A DNA stretch of 64,000 bases from Kofleriaceae bacterium (GTDB lineage: Bacteria; Myxococcota_A; Polyangia; Haliangiales; Haliangiaceae). Within the stretch, counting starts at the first letter, position 1; every line of letters begins with the position of its first letter. Below, piece after piece: positions 43,979 through 52,975 of this stretch. The notes below the pieces were generated by a model. It did not search any database. It was given only the letters and a program-made list of their open reading frames with translations, and was not told where the DNA came from. The DNA lies in the NCBI GenBank assembly GCA_020633495.1, contig JACKDR010000005.1, positions 107,501 through 171,500 of the forward strand. The letters run 5' to 3'. The position numbers and the translations under genes are program-made.

Positions 43979-44949
43979 CCGCGGCCGCCCCGTGCCGCGC
44001 CGACGTCGAGGCCGCCGCGGCCCGGCTGGCCGGCCTGGTCCGGCGCACGCCGGTGCTGCGGGTCGCGGCGCTCGACGCCCGCGCCGGCGCCGAGCTGTGG
44101 CTCAAGTGCGAGAACCTCCAGGACGTCGGCGCCTTCAAGGCGCGCGGCGCGCTGCACGCGGCGTCCCGGCTGAGCGAGGCGCAGCGGGCCCGCGGCCTGG
44201 TCACCTACTCGTCGGGCAACCACGCCCAGGCGGTGGCGGCGGCGGCGCGGCGGCTGGGCGTGCCGGCGACGATCGCGATGCCCGTCGACGCGCCGGCGAT
44301 CAAGGTCCGCGGCGTCGAGCGCCTCGGCGGCACGATCGTCCGCGCCGGCACGACCTCGGACGACCGGCGCGCCGCCGCGCTCGAGATCGTCGCGCGCACC
44401 GGCGCCGCGCTGATCGAGCCGTTCGATGACGACGACGTCATCGCCGGCCAGGGCACCGCGACCCTCGAGCTCCTGGCCCAGGTCGCCGAGGCCGGCGGCG
44501 CCCTCGACGCGGTGGCGGTGCCGGTGGGCGGCGGCGGCCTGGTCGCCGGCGCCGCGCTGGCCTGCGAGGGCACGGGGATCGCGGTGTGGGGCGTCGAGCC
44601 CGCGGCCGCGAACGCGCTGGGCGCCAGCCTCGCCGCCGGCGAGCGGGTCGCGGTCCCGCCCGGGCCGACGATCGCCGACGGCCTCAAGCCGGTGATGATC
44701 GGCGCGCGCAACTTCGCGATCGCGCGACGCCTGCTGGCCGGCGCGGTCACCGTCGACGACGACGAGCTGGGCGACGCGCTGGTCGCGCTGCTGCTCGAGG
44801 CCAAGGTGCTGGTCGAGCCCAGCGGCGCCGCCGCGCTGGCCGCCGCGCTGCGCGGCCTGCCCGGCCGCCCGGCCCGGGTCGGCGTGATCCTGTCCGGCGG
44901 CAACGTGGCGCCGGAGCTGATCGCGCGGCTGCTGGCGCGGCACGGGTAG
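43975..44949 (+). CDS. PLP-dependent threonine/serine dehydratase-like
   Basis: The product is 324 residues. PLP Lys55 lies in VGAFKARGAL, with SSGNHAQAVAAAA and a GGGGL phosphate loop (PVGGGGLVAG), as in threonine ammonia-lyase and serine racemase. It lacks the C-terminal ACT domain of biosynthetic IlvA, so it is closer to the catabolic or racemase branch. Its GTG overlaps the protease stop by 4 bp. Confidence 0.88.
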   Translation: MTAAAPCRADVEAAAARLAGLVRRTPVLRVAALDARAGAELWLKCENLQDVGAFKARGALHAASRLSEAQRARGLVTYSSGNHAQAVAAAARRLGVPATIAMPVDAPAIKVRGVERLGGTIVRAGTTSDDRRAAALEIVARTGAALIEPFDDDDVIAGQGTATLELLAQVAEAGGALDAVAVPVGGGGLVAGAALACEGTGIAVWGVEPAAANALGASLAAGERVAVPPGPTIADGLKPVMIGARNFAIARRLLAGAVTVDDDELGDALVALLLEAKVLVEPSGAAALAAALRGLPGRPARVGVILSGGNVAPELIARLLARHG

Positions 44950-44950
44950 C

Positions 44951-44990
<40 letters not shown>

Positions 44991-45004
44991 CCAGGGGAGC
45001 GCGC

Positions 45005-45020
45005 CCGCCGGCCCCGGCGG
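45005..45020. terminator. Possible bidirectional terminator hairpin
   Basis: CCGCCG pairs with CGGCGG around GCCC, in the 111-bp gap between convergent genes. It has no T-tract. Confidence 0.3.
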
Positions 45021-45060
45021 CGGCGGCGTGCGACGCCGCGGCCGCGCCGGCCCGGGCGCG

Positions 45061-46827
45061 TCAGCAGCCGTCGGGCGCCAGCGCCGCGGTCGGGGTCCCG
45101 GCCTCGGCCTTGACGCCGCGCTGGGTGACCTTCGACGGGCAGTCCCAGCGCAGCGCCGCGTCCTGGCAGCGGGCGCAGGTCAGGCCGTCGATCTCGACCG
45201 CGCCGCCGCCGCTGACCCGGACCCCGCCGCCGGCCGCGTCCTCGACGACGAGGTGGCGCAGCACGCTCGCCACCGCGTGGCCGTAGAGCTCGACGCCCGG
45301 CCACGCGCCGGCCTCGTCGCGCGGCCCGACCAGGGTCACCGGCTCGGCGGCGGTGCCCTCGACGCGCAGCGTGCCGGCGCCGTCGTAGCCGACGTACAGC
45401 GCGCCCTGATCGGTGAAGTCGTAGCGGGCGCCGGCGGGCAGGGTCAGCGCGCCGCCGCCGTCGACGTAGACCTCGCCGCCGACGACGACGCGGGCGCCGA
45501 CCTGGCGCGGCCAGGTCACGACCTGGGTGACGCGGCCGCCCTCGACGGTGATGACCTGGCCGGCGCCGTAGGCGTTGTCGGCGGCCAGCGCGGCGAGGTG
45601 GCGCGGCGTCAGCGCCAGCGCGGCGTCGCGGTTGCCGGTGAGCTGGGCGTGCTCGAGGGCGCGCAGCTCGGTGTTGGCGTCGGCGGACAGCCCGACGACG
45701 TTGTCGGCGAAGGTCGTCGACGACACCGCCAGGGTGCCGCCCTCGCCGCGCAGCGCGCCGTGGCCGGCGTCGCCGCCGTGCTCGAAGCGCGCGTGCTCGA
45801 CCCGCACGGTGCCGTGCGGGTAGGCGACGACGCCGTGGCTCCAGGCGCCGGGGCTGGCGTCGCCGCTCGACGTGAACGTCACCGGCGCGGCCTCGCTGCC
45901 GGCCGCGACCAGCTCGCCGTCGCCGTCGTAACCGACGTAGAGCGCGCCGTCGCCGCCGAACCGCAGCGTCGTGCCGGGCGCCACCGTCACCGTCGCCTTG
46001 CCCGGCTTGCCCTGGACGTAGACCTCGCCGCTGACCATCAGCGGCGCGCCCTGCGCCACCCAGGTCGCCGACCTCGCCGCGGTGCCGGCGCGCAGCTCGA
46101 TCACCGCGTCGGCGGGCCAGGTGTTGCCGGCGCCCAGCCCCGGCATCGCGGCCGGCGCCAGGCTCATCGCGACCTCACCGGCCGCGTCGATGGTGTTGCC
46201 GGTGAAGCCGGCGAGCACGACGTCGTCGGCGAGGCGGACCGCGCCGCCGCGCAGGGCGCGGAAGGTGCTGCCCTCGACGGTCAGGTCGCTGGCCTCGACG
46301 TCGAGTCCGACGTCGGCGTGCTCGAGGATCAACCCGGCGACGCGCGACCGCGACGCCTGGCGGTGGAGGTGGACCCCGACCCAGGCGCCGGGCGTGGCGT
46401 CGCCGGCGGAGGTGAAGCGCACCGGCTGGTCCTTGGTGCCGCGCACCTCGAGCCGCGACGGCGTCGCGTAGCCGACGAACAGGCCGGCGCCGGGCTGGAA
46501 GCGCAGCGTCGCCCCGGCCTCGACGATCAGCTGGCCCTCGACGTGGTAGTCGCCCTCGACGACGGTCGTGCAGCCGGCCGGGATCGTGCGGGCGAGGCCC
46601 TCGTCGGCGCCGCGCAGCGCCGGCGGGCACTCGCTCACCGGCCGCAGCGCCCCGGTCGCCTCGGTGGTCGCCGAGCGGGTGCCGTCGCCGGCGGCGGCGG
46701 TCCCGGCCGCGGCCGCGGTCCCCGCGGCGGCGCCGGTGCCCGACGACGGCGGTGGCTTGGCGGGCTCGGACGACTTGCAGGCGCTGGCCGCGGCCAGCAC
46801 GACGACGACGGCGATGGAGGTGCGCAT
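45061..46827 (-). CDS. Right-handed beta-helix lipoprotein
   Basis: The product is 588 residues. Lipoprotein signal to Cys17 (LAAASACKSS), Gly/Ala/Thr low-complexity linker, then tandem parallel beta-helix turns. Three long segments repeat the theme of GALYVGYDGDGELVAAGSE or LFVGYATPSRLEV, a strand, ASPGAW, and a VEHA or LEHA turn. Similar to the putative surface beta-helix proteins of myxobacteria; it may bind or cleave polysaccharide, but no catalytic residues can be assigned. The ATG at 46827 begins the signal. It converges on the PLP enzyme. Confidence 0.78.
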   Translation of the reverse strand: MRTSIAVVVVLAAASACKSSEPAKPPPSSGTGAAAGTAAAAGTAAAGDGTRSATTEATGALRPVSECPPALRGADEGLARTIPAGCTTVVEGDYHVEGQLIVEAGATLRFQPGAGLFVGYATPSRLEVRGTKDQPVRFTSAGDATPGAWVGVHLHRQASRSRVAGLILEHADVGLDVEASDLTVEGSTFRALRGGAVRLADDVVLAGFTGNTIDAAGEVAMSLAPAAMPGLGAGNTWPADAVIELRAGTAARSATWVAQGAPLMVSGEVYVQGKPGKATVTVAPGTTLRFGGDGALYVGYDGDGELVAAGSEAAPVTFTSSGDASPGAWSHGVVAYPHGTVRVEHARFEHGGDAGHGALRGEGGTLAVSSTTFADNVVGLSADANTELRALEHAQLTGNRDAALALTPRHLAALAADNAYGAGQVITVEGGRVTQVVTWPRQVGARVVVGGEVYVDGGGALTLPAGARYDFTDQGALYVGYDGAGTLRVEGTAAEPVTLVGPRDEAGAWPGVELYGHAVASVLRHLVVEDAAGGGVRVSGGGAVEIDGLTCARCQDAALRWDCPSKVTQRGVKAEAGTPTAALAPDGC

Positions 46828-47016
46828 GATGGCGCCGCGATGTAGCACGCGCGCCCGGCGCCGCGATCGCGGTGCGGCGCCACGCCTCAGCGGCGAGTTC
46901 ACGCACCCGGATCTCGACGCCGCCGCTTGACGACGCGCGGCGCCGTCACCCGTCGCGCGCGCCGTCGCGGCCCGCGTGGCGCCCGACCGGTCAGCGCGCG
47001 AGGAGCCTTCGATCTC
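46828..47016. other. Intergenic, no gene seen
   Basis: 189 bp between two minus-strand genes. A TACATC hexamer (minus strand, 46839-46844) lies 11 nt before the beta-helix start; otherwise it is featureless Arg-codon-rich sequence. Confidence 0.4.
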
Positions 47017-47484
47017 TCAGCGCGCGCCGCCGCGGGCGCGCCGCGGGCGCGGCGCGAGCAGCTCGTCGCGATCGACCCAGCCGTCGCCGTTGGCGTCGAG
47101 GCGCTGCAGGCGGCGCGCGAGCCGGGGCGGCACCTCGGCGGGGCCGAGCCGACCGTCGCCGTCGGCGTCGAGGCGCTGGATCAGGCGATCGAAGCGCGCG
47201 GCGCGGGCGGTCGCGCGCTCGGCCGGATCGAGCTTGCCGTCGCCGTCGGCGTCGAAGCGGGCGAGCCGGGCCTGGCGGCGCGCGGCCTTGCGCGCCGCCT
47301 TGCGCCGGGCCTTGCGCGCCTTGCCGGCCTTGCGCGCCTTGCCGGCCTTGCCGGCCTTGCCGGCGTGCGCGCCGGCTTCGGCGCGAGCGTCACCGCCGGC
47401 GTCGGCGCGGGCGGGCGCGGCCAGCGCGGCGGCGGGGATCAGGGTCGCGACGGTCGCGACGAGCAGGGAGCGGAGCAGCTTCAT
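47017..47484 (-). CDS. Small secreted EF-hand protein
   Basis: The product is 155 residues. A signal peptide (ATVATLIPAAALA) is followed by a low-complexity Lys/Ala/Gly/Arg region (repeats of KAGKA, then ARRKAARKAARRQARLARF) and three EF-hand loops: DADGDGKLDPAE, DADGDGRLGPAE and DANGDGWVDRDE. The loops keep the Ca ligands D-x-D/N-x-D-G. It is probably a periplasmic calcium-binding or calcium-signalling protein. Function is otherwise unknown. Confidence 0.8.
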   Translation of the reverse strand: MKLLRSLLVATVATLIPAAALAAPARADAGGDARAEAGAHAGKAGKAGKARKAGKARKARRKAARKAARRQARLARFDADGDGKLDPAERATARAARFDRLIQRLDADGDGRLGPAEVPPRLARRLQRLDANGDGWVDRDELLAPRPRRARGGAR

Positions 47485-47561
47485 GCCGGGTTCGACCCGC
47501 GCCGGCCCGCGACGTTAAGCGCGACCGCGCCCGGGCGCGCCGCGGTGGCCGCCCCGCGCCG

Positions 47562-49631
47562 CTACTGGCACGGATCGTCGACACCGCCCGGCGCCACCAC
47601 GACCGGGGTGCCGGTGGCCAGGTAGGTCTCGAAGAAGCACGCGTACTGGTGCTTGACCGCGTCGCTCTGGCGGTAGAGGTAGTGCGGATCGGCGATGCCG
47701 TCGCCGGCGTACTGCACGACCACGTTGGTGGTCGCGGCGCCGCCGTCGTGCGGCGTGTTGGCGGTGACCGGGTAGCCGACCAGGCCGTCGAGGCCGTCGA
47801 GGGCCAGCACGTCCTGCATCTCGGGCCACACCTCGTCGCCAGCCTGCTGGTTGCCGTACGACAGCGCCGCGGCGTCGTAGACGGTGGTCGGGAAGTAGAC
47901 GTCCTGGTAGCCGACCGGCTCGTAGACGTGGCGCGGCGGCTGGCCGGGCAGCGGCCGCCGGCTCAGCCGCGACATCGCGACGATGGGCTCGGCGATCTCC
48001 CAGCCGGTGGCGATCAGATCGAGCGCGGGGTGCATGAAGTTGAGGCGATCGAAGTCGGTCGCGAACGCCGCGACCACCAGGGCCCGCGCGCCGGGCACGA
48101 TCTCGGTCTCGAGCAGCATCAGGTTCCAGAAGCCGCCGGCGCCGGTCGGCACCAGCGCGCCGAACCGCGGCTCGACCGAGCCGATCATGTTGGTGTACAT
48201 GCCGCCCATCGACTGGCCGCCGGCGACCAGCTTGGTGGCGTCGAAGTGGTGCGCGGAGGCGCCCGCCGGCAGCGTGATGCCGGTGCAGCCGGCCAGCGCG
48301 CTCGGCGGGATCTCCAGCGCCAGCAGCGCGTCGAGGAGCAGCCGCTGCTCGAAGACGCCCTGCTGGAACGTGAACGGGAACGCCGACAGGTTGTTGATGT
48401 TGAGGTACTCGTAGTCGCTGGCGCCGGCGAAGCGCTCGGGGTTGAGCGGCAGCGCGCTCGACGCCGCGGCGATGCCGTGCTTGGCGACGACGTAGCCCGG
48501 GCCCTCGCCGACCACCGGCTCCTCGCCGATCGCCAGGGTCTTGCCGAGGTCGACCAGGCCCGACGACAGCCCGCCCGAGCCGTGGAAGAACTGGTACAGG
48601 GGCCAGCCGTCGGCGGGCATCTCGCCGACCGGGATCGTGATCGTCAGCGGCACGGTCATCGTGGTCTGCATCCGCGGCGTGCCGTCGGCCTCGTACACGA
48701 ACGCGCCCTCCTGCGAGAACGGCGGCGTGCCGACCTGGAACTGCGGGAACGTCACCGTGCCGACCAGCTCGCAGTAGCCGTCGTGGGCGGCGCCGTCGAC
48801 GGGATCGACCGCGAGCGCCGAGATCGTGGCGTCGTAGGCGGCGCGCACCTGCTCGCTGCGGTCGTACATGACCTGGTTCTCGTCGCCGGTCGTGAACACG
48901 GTCGCGACCAGGACGTCGTCCGCGGCCACGCCGAGGTCGTCGAGCACCGGCCACAGCGGCGCGTAGACGTCGGCCGCGGCGGAGGCGCGACCGTCGCCGG
49001 TCAGCGTGCCGTCGCGCAGCGCGATCCAGTCGGGCGGCGGCGCCGCGGTCGGCGCGAAGGCCTGGCGCAGCACCACCGCGTAGGTCGTCGACGGCGCCAG
49101 CACGACGCCGGGGCGCGGCGCGATCGCCACCAGCGTCGGCGGCGCGAAGTCGTCCTGGACCAGGGTCTCGGCGACCAGCGGGTACAGCGTGCCGCGGGCG
49201 TCGGACGCCGGGTCGACGTCGACCAGGAACACCGCGGCGGCGGCGTCGGGGGCGATGACGTCGCCGTGCCGGCGCTCGGGCACCTCGACGTCGGCGGCGA
49301 ACCGGACGTAGGTGACCGGCATCAGCGGCACGCCGACGTGCAGCCGGGCCGCCTCGAGCAGGTCCTCGACCAGCGGGACGTCGCGGGTGTTGGGGAAGCC
49401 GGCGAGGTCGAGCGTGCCGTCGGCGTTCAGGCGCAGGTCCGACGGGAACGGCAGGTCCCAGAACGTCGCGGCGGAGTCGGTGGCGCCGTGCAGGTCGAAG
49501 TAGACGTCGGGCTGCGCCGGCGGCTGGACGTCGTCGTCGCCGCAGCCGGCGGCCCACAGCGTGATCGCCGCGGCGACGCCGGCGTGGAGGGTGAGGGACC
49601 AGCGACTCGGGGTGGGACGGCGCGGCGACAT
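47562..49631 (-). CDS. Secreted alpha/beta-hydrolase lipoprotein
   Basis: The product is 689 residues. Lipoprotein signal with Cys30 (LWAAGCGDDD). The N-terminal 250 residues look like a beta-rich domain (FWDLPFPSDLRLNADGTLDL and beyond), then an alpha/beta hydrolase core with an oxyanion-type FHGSGG and nucleophile elbow VAGGQSMGGMY, and a late HDGGAATTN/GDGIADPHYLYR region. It resembles the large myxobacterial lipase/esterase or PHB depolymerase-like proteins. The start is preceded by TACTAT with a 7-nt gap. Confidence 0.78.
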   Translation of the reverse strand: MSPRRPTPSRWSLTLHAGVAAAITLWAAGCGDDDVQPPAQPDVYFDLHGATDSAATFWDLPFPSDLRLNADGTLDLAGFPNTRDVPLVEDLLEAARLHVGVPLMPVTYVRFAADVEVPERRHGDVIAPDAAAAVFLVDVDPASDARGTLYPLVAETLVQDDFAPPTLVAIAPRPGVVLAPSTTYAVVLRQAFAPTAAPPPDWIALRDGTLTGDGRASAAADVYAPLWPVLDDLGVAADDVLVATVFTTGDENQVMYDRSEQVRAAYDATISALAVDPVDGAAHDGYCELVGTVTFPQFQVGTPPFSQEGAFVYEADGTPRMQTTMTVPLTITIPVGEMPADGWPLYQFFHGSGGLSSGLVDLGKTLAIGEEPVVGEGPGYVVAKHGIAAASSALPLNPERFAGASDYEYLNINNLSAFPFTFQQGVFEQRLLLDALLALEIPPSALAGCTGITLPAGASAHHFDATKLVAGGQSMGGMYTNMIGSVEPRFGALVPTGAGGFWNLMLLETEIVPGARALVVAAFATDFDRLNFMHPALDLIATGWEIAEPIVAMSRLSRRPLPGQPPRHVYEPVGYQDVYFPTTVYDAAALSYGNQQAGDEVWPEMQDVLALDGLDGLVGYPVTANTPHDGGAATTNVVVQYAGDGIADPHYLYRQSDAVKHQYACFFETYLATGTPVVVAPGGVDDPCQ

Positions 49632-49638
49632 CGGCTCG

Positions 49639-49644
49639 ATAGTA
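49639..49644 (-). promoter_or_regulatory. -10 box TACTAT
   Basis: The minus-strand TACTAT ends 7 nt before the ATG at 49631. Confidence 0.45.
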
Positions 49645-49722
49645 GCCGAGGTGCCCGCGACGCGGCGGTCGCCCGGATCACGGCGACGCGCGGGCATCGC
49701 GCGCCTCGGGACCGCACACCGT

Positions 49723-49792
49723 CGGGCACGGGCACCGGCACGGGCACGGGCACGGGCACCCGCACGGGCACGGGCACGGGCACCGGCACGGG
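49723..49792. repeat. CGGGCA hexamer array, about 12 units
   Basis: A 70-bp near-perfect tandem array with GGGCAC/GGCACC variants, in the gap between two minus-strand genes. No coding role was found in either direction. Confidence 0.7.
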
Positions 49793-49804
49793 ACTCCGGC
49801 AGGG

Positions 49805-51133
49805 TTAGCCCGAGATCGTGATCCGACCGCTCGAGCCGGCGAACCGGGGCGCGTCGGCGACGTGCTGGACCAGCTGGCTCAGCGACGCGCCCAGCTCGGG
49901 ACCGCGGGCGATCAGCTGGTGCGCGCCCATCTGCATGAGCACCGCCGAGTCGGCGCTGCCGACGTCGTCGGCGATCGCCGCGACCACCGCGCCCTTGGCC
50001 TCCTCGAGGCCGCTGACGTACATGCACAGCTCGAGCGCGTTCATGCTGCCGGCCAGCCGGCTGTCGATGACGACCAGGTCGGGGTGATCGCGGCGCAGCT
50101 TGGCCACCGCCTCCTGACCGTCGCGCGCGGCGTCGACGGTGGCCCGCGGGTGGGCGCGGCGCACGATGCTCCACAGCGCGCGCACGCGATCGCCGTCGTC
50201 GTCGATCAGCAGCACCCGCACGACCCGGCGGGTCGCGGCGGCGCGCTCCTCGATCGAGGCCAGCTGGGCGGCGATCGCCTCGGCGGTGGGCCGCGCCGCC
50301 GGGTTCTTGTCGAGGAGCTCGGCGACCAGATCGCCGAGCTCGACCGGCAGATCGGGGCGCAGCTCGGCGAGCGGCGGCGGCCGGTGGTGGACGTGGCCGA
50401 ACAGCGTCGCCTTGACGCTGTCGCCCAGGTACGGCGGCCGGCCGGTCGCCAGCTCGACCGCGAGGCAGCCCAGGCCGTAGACGTCGACCGGGCCCTGGAC
50501 GTCGGGCTCCTGCAGGTTGCGCTGCTTGGTGACGATCTCGGGCGCCCAGCACACCGCGGCGGCGCCGATCGACGGCACCTGCGACATCGACAGGCTGCCG
50601 ATCACGGCGCGCTCGGCGCCGACGCGCAGCACGGTCTCGCCCGACAGCTCGCCGGTCGCGATCCCGGCGGCGTGCGCGGCGACCATGCCCCGCGCGGTCC
50701 GGCGCAGCACGTCGAGCACCTCGCCCGGCGGCATCAGCGCGCCGGTCGCGACGTAGGCGGCGAGCAGCTCGTGCAGGGGCCGGCCGACCAGCCGCTCGGC
50801 GACGACGTACTCGACGCCGCGGTGGTTGCCGACGAGGTGCACGTCGGCGGCGATCTCGTCGCGGACCGCGGCGCAGCGGCGCGCCTCGTGGATCAGCGGC
50901 GTGGTGCCGGGGTCGCGCCACGCGACCTTGATCGCCACCGGCCGCTCCATGAGCATGTCCCAGGCCTCGAAGACCTGACCGTTCTCGGTCCGCGCGACCG
51001 GCTGGCGGACCTGGTAGGTCGACGCCACCACCTCGCCCGCGTTGAGCGCCGGCGCCTCGCTGTCGCGGAAGCCCGGCGGCGCCTGGAAGGTGCGCCCGGG
51101 ATTCGACTTCTCTTTGCCACGCCAGCTCATCAC
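49805..51133 (-). CDS. Pseudokinase fused to response-regulator receiver
   Basis: The product is 442 residues, soluble. Residues 40-285 have the Hanks kinase fold with VAIK (Lys69), a WAPE segment (196-199) and a DVYGLGCLAVELATG helix. The catalytic loop reads TGELSGETV (160-168) in place of HRDLKPENV, and the DFG position reads IGSLS, so catalysis is very unlikely. Residues 305-430 are a receiver (REC) domain with an acidic DDD (311-313) and phospho-acceptor Asp357 in VVIDSRL; the usual KP motif is replaced by ARGPE. It looks like a signalling scaffold with a phosphorylatable C-terminus. There is no Shine-Dalgarno or -10 box close to the ATG. Confidence 0.85.
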   Translation of the reverse strand: MMSWRGKEKSNPGRTFQAPPGFRDSEAPALNAGEVVASTYQVRQPVARTENGQVFEAWDMLMERPVAIKVAWRDPGTTPLIHEARRCAAVRDEIAADVHLVGNHRGVEYVVAERLVGRPLHELLAAYVATGALMPPGEVLDVLRRTARGMVAAHAAGIATGELSGETVLRVGAERAVIGSLSMSQVPSIGAAAVCWAPEIVTKQRNLQEPDVQGPVDVYGLGCLAVELATGRPPYLGDSVKATLFGHVHHRPPPLAELRPDLPVELGDLVAELLDKNPAARPTAEAIAAQLASIEERAAATRRVVRVLLIDDDGDRVRALWSIVRRAHPRATVDAARDGQEAVAKLRRDHPDLVVIDSRLAGSMNALELCMYVSGLEEAKGAVVAAIADDVGSADSAVLMQMGAHQLIARGPELGASLSQLVQHVADAPRFAGSSGRITISG

Positions 51134-51237
51134 GTTTCTGAGGAGACGGGCGGAAATCTACGCAACGCCAGCCCCGCGGTCCAGCAACAGCGGTGTCCAA
51201 GCGAGGGGGCCACCGCGGCCGCGCCGGGGGCCCGGTC

Positions 51238-51864
51238 CTAGCCCCCCTCCTCGACGAGGCGCCACATGTACCAGGCCCCGACCGACCGGAACGGCCGCCA
51301 CGGCGCGGCCAGCCGGGTCATCCGGGCCTCGTCGGGCAGGCCGCGCAGGCGGAAGTGCCGCTGCATGCCGCGCCGCACCCCCAGGTCCCCGACCGGCAGG
51401 ATGTCGGGGCGGCCGAGGGCGAAGATCAGGAACATGTCGATCGACCAGGGCCCGATGCCGCGAACCGGCAGCAGCGCAGCGCGGACGTCGTCGTCGCCGG
51501 CGGCGAGCAGGCGACGCGGTCGCAGCCGGCCGTCGTCGAAGTGCGCGGCCAGGTCGTGCAGCGCCGCCGCCTTGGCGCCCGAGACCCCGGCGGTGCGCAG
51601 CCGGGCCACCGGGGTCGCCAGCACCGCGGCGGGGCGCGGCGCGGCGCCGGGCAAGAGCGCGACGAACCGGCCCCAGATCGTCGCCGCCGCGGCGGTGCCG
51701 AGCTGCTGCGAGATGATCGCGCGAGCCAGCGACTCGAACGGGTGCCGGCGGCGGCGCACCGGCGGCGCGCCGTGCCGGGCGATCAGCGGCCCCAGCCGCG
51801 GGTCGGCGGCGGCGACGTGCGCGACGCCGGCGGCCCGGGTCGCGGCGTCGGGCGCCGGGCTCAC
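51238..51864 (-). CDS. HhH-GPD DNA glycosylase (AlkA-like)
   Basis: The product is 208 residues. Helix-hairpin-helix LLPVRGIGPWSIDMFLIF followed by catalytic Asp in PVGDLGVRRG; the ALARAIISQQLGTAAA helix is also typical. It would remove alkylated bases (3-methyladenine glycosylase II family, EC 3.2.2.21) in the cytoplasm. The GTG overlaps the upstream gene's stop by 4 bp. Confidence 0.88.
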   Translation of the reverse strand: MSPAPDAATRAAGVAHVAAADPRLGPLIARHGAPPVRRRRHPFESLARAIISQQLGTAAAATIWGRFVALLPGAAPRPAAVLATPVARLRTAGVSGAKAAALHDLAAHFDDGRLRPRRLLAAGDDDVRAALLPVRGIGPWSIDMFLIFALGRPDILPVGDLGVRRGMQRHFRLRGLPDEARMTRLAAPWRPFRSVGAWYMWRLVEEGG

Positions 51865-52889
51865 GTGATCGGCTCCCCGGCGGCGACCACGCCGCGCGCG
51901 GTGCGGATGGGATGGGCGGCGTGGACCGCGAGCTCGTCGACCGGCAGCGGCTCGACCGGCGTGACGAACGCGCGGTAGGCGGCGCGCAGCCGGGCCGCGA
52001 CGCCGCGATCGCCGGCGGGGAACGCCAGCTCGACGGCGGCGGCCAGGCTCATCGACGCCAGCGAGCGATCGCGGCCGAACGGGATCCCCATCTGCTCGTA
52101 GGCCGCGGCCAGCGCGGCGATCTGCTTGCGCTGGGCGCGCTCGAGGACGGCGCGCGGATCGAGGCCGAGCACCGCGAAGTCCGGCGCCAGCACGCGCAAC
52201 TCGGCGAGCGCCCAGAACAGCAGGCGGATCTGGAAGACCATGACCCGGCGGACCTCGCCGCGGCGCTTGCCGGCGAGCAGGCTCGGCAGGTACTGCATGC
52301 CGAGGCCGACGTGGCGGGCCTCGTCGCGCTCGTAGTAGCGCATCAGCTCGGTGATCACCGGCTCGACCTGCAGCTCGCGCACCGACTGGAAGATCGTCAG
52401 CGCCATCGGCTCGATCATGAGCTGCATGCCGAGCAGCTTGCGGGCGAGGTCGGGGGTGTCGAGCACCAGATCGAGCAGCGCCTGCGGCGCGCGGTCCATG
52501 CGGGTCGGCCGGTAGCCGAGCGCGGCCAGGTAGTCGCGCATGACGTAGAAGTGGCGGGCCTCGTCCATGGCCTGGCTGGTCGCCGCCATCTTGGCCTCGA
52601 GCGGGACCAGCCCGTCGGCGAGCTGGGCGCTGATCTTCCACGCCGCCAGCTCGCCCCACATGATGATCGCGAAGACCCGCTCGAGCGCGCGCCGCCGCGC
52701 CGGATCGATCGTGACGCCGCCGTGGGCGGCGAGCAGCTCGCCGAGGACGTCGCGGCCGTCCCACGCCAGCTCCTGGCCGCGGTGGTAGATGTTGGCGCAC
52801 TTCGTCAGCCGCCGCGCCTCGTCGGCGCTGCGCGCGAGGTCGAACATGTCGTAGCGGAGCTGGGTGGTTCCGAAGCCGGCGATGCCCAT
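51861..52889 (-). CDS. Ferritin-like di-iron protein
   Basis: The product is 342 residues, all-helical. Two E-x-x-H type motifs (MDEARHFYVMRDYL and RYYERDEARHVGLGMQYL) and EIIMWGELAAW-like Glu positions suggest a di-iron site, as in AurF/ribonucleotide-reductase-like oxygenases. The substrate is unknown. The ATG at 52889 has a GGGAGG Shine-Dalgarno. It is cotranscribed with the glycosylase. Confidence 0.75.
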   Translation of the reverse strand: MGIAGFGTTQLRYDMFDLARSADEARRLTKCANIYHRGQELAWDGRDVLGELLAAHGGVTIDPARRRALERVFAIIMWGELAAWKISAQLADGLVPLEAKMAATSQAMDEARHFYVMRDYLAALGYRPTRMDRAPQALLDLVLDTPDLARKLLGMQLMIEPMALTIFQSVRELQVEPVITELMRYYERDEARHVGLGMQYLPSLLAGKRRGEVRRVMVFQIRLLFWALAELRVLAPDFAVLGLDPRAVLERAQRKQIAALAAAYEQMGIPFGRDRSLASMSLAAAVELAFPAGDRGVAARLRAAYRAFVTPVEPLPVDELAVHAAHPIRTARGVVAAGEPIT

Positions 52890-52963
52890 GCTGCCTCCCG
52901 TTGACCAGCGGTCAGTGTGCCACACCGGGGGGCCGCGGCCGCCGCACCCGCGCCGTCCCGTCG

Positions 52964-52969
52964 TATGCT
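52964..52969 (+). promoter_or_regulatory. -10 box TATGCT
   Basis: TATGCT ends 6 nt before the ATG at 52976. Confidence 0.4.
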
Positions 52970-52975
52970 GGCGAC

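Noticed and set aside
47562..51200. A single 1212-residue minus-strand frame joining the lipase-like gene to upstream DNA
   Set aside because: The stretch upstream of 49631 reads through the hexamer array and antisense of the pseudokinase gene in a low-complexity frame; a clear lipoprotein signal starts at 49631.
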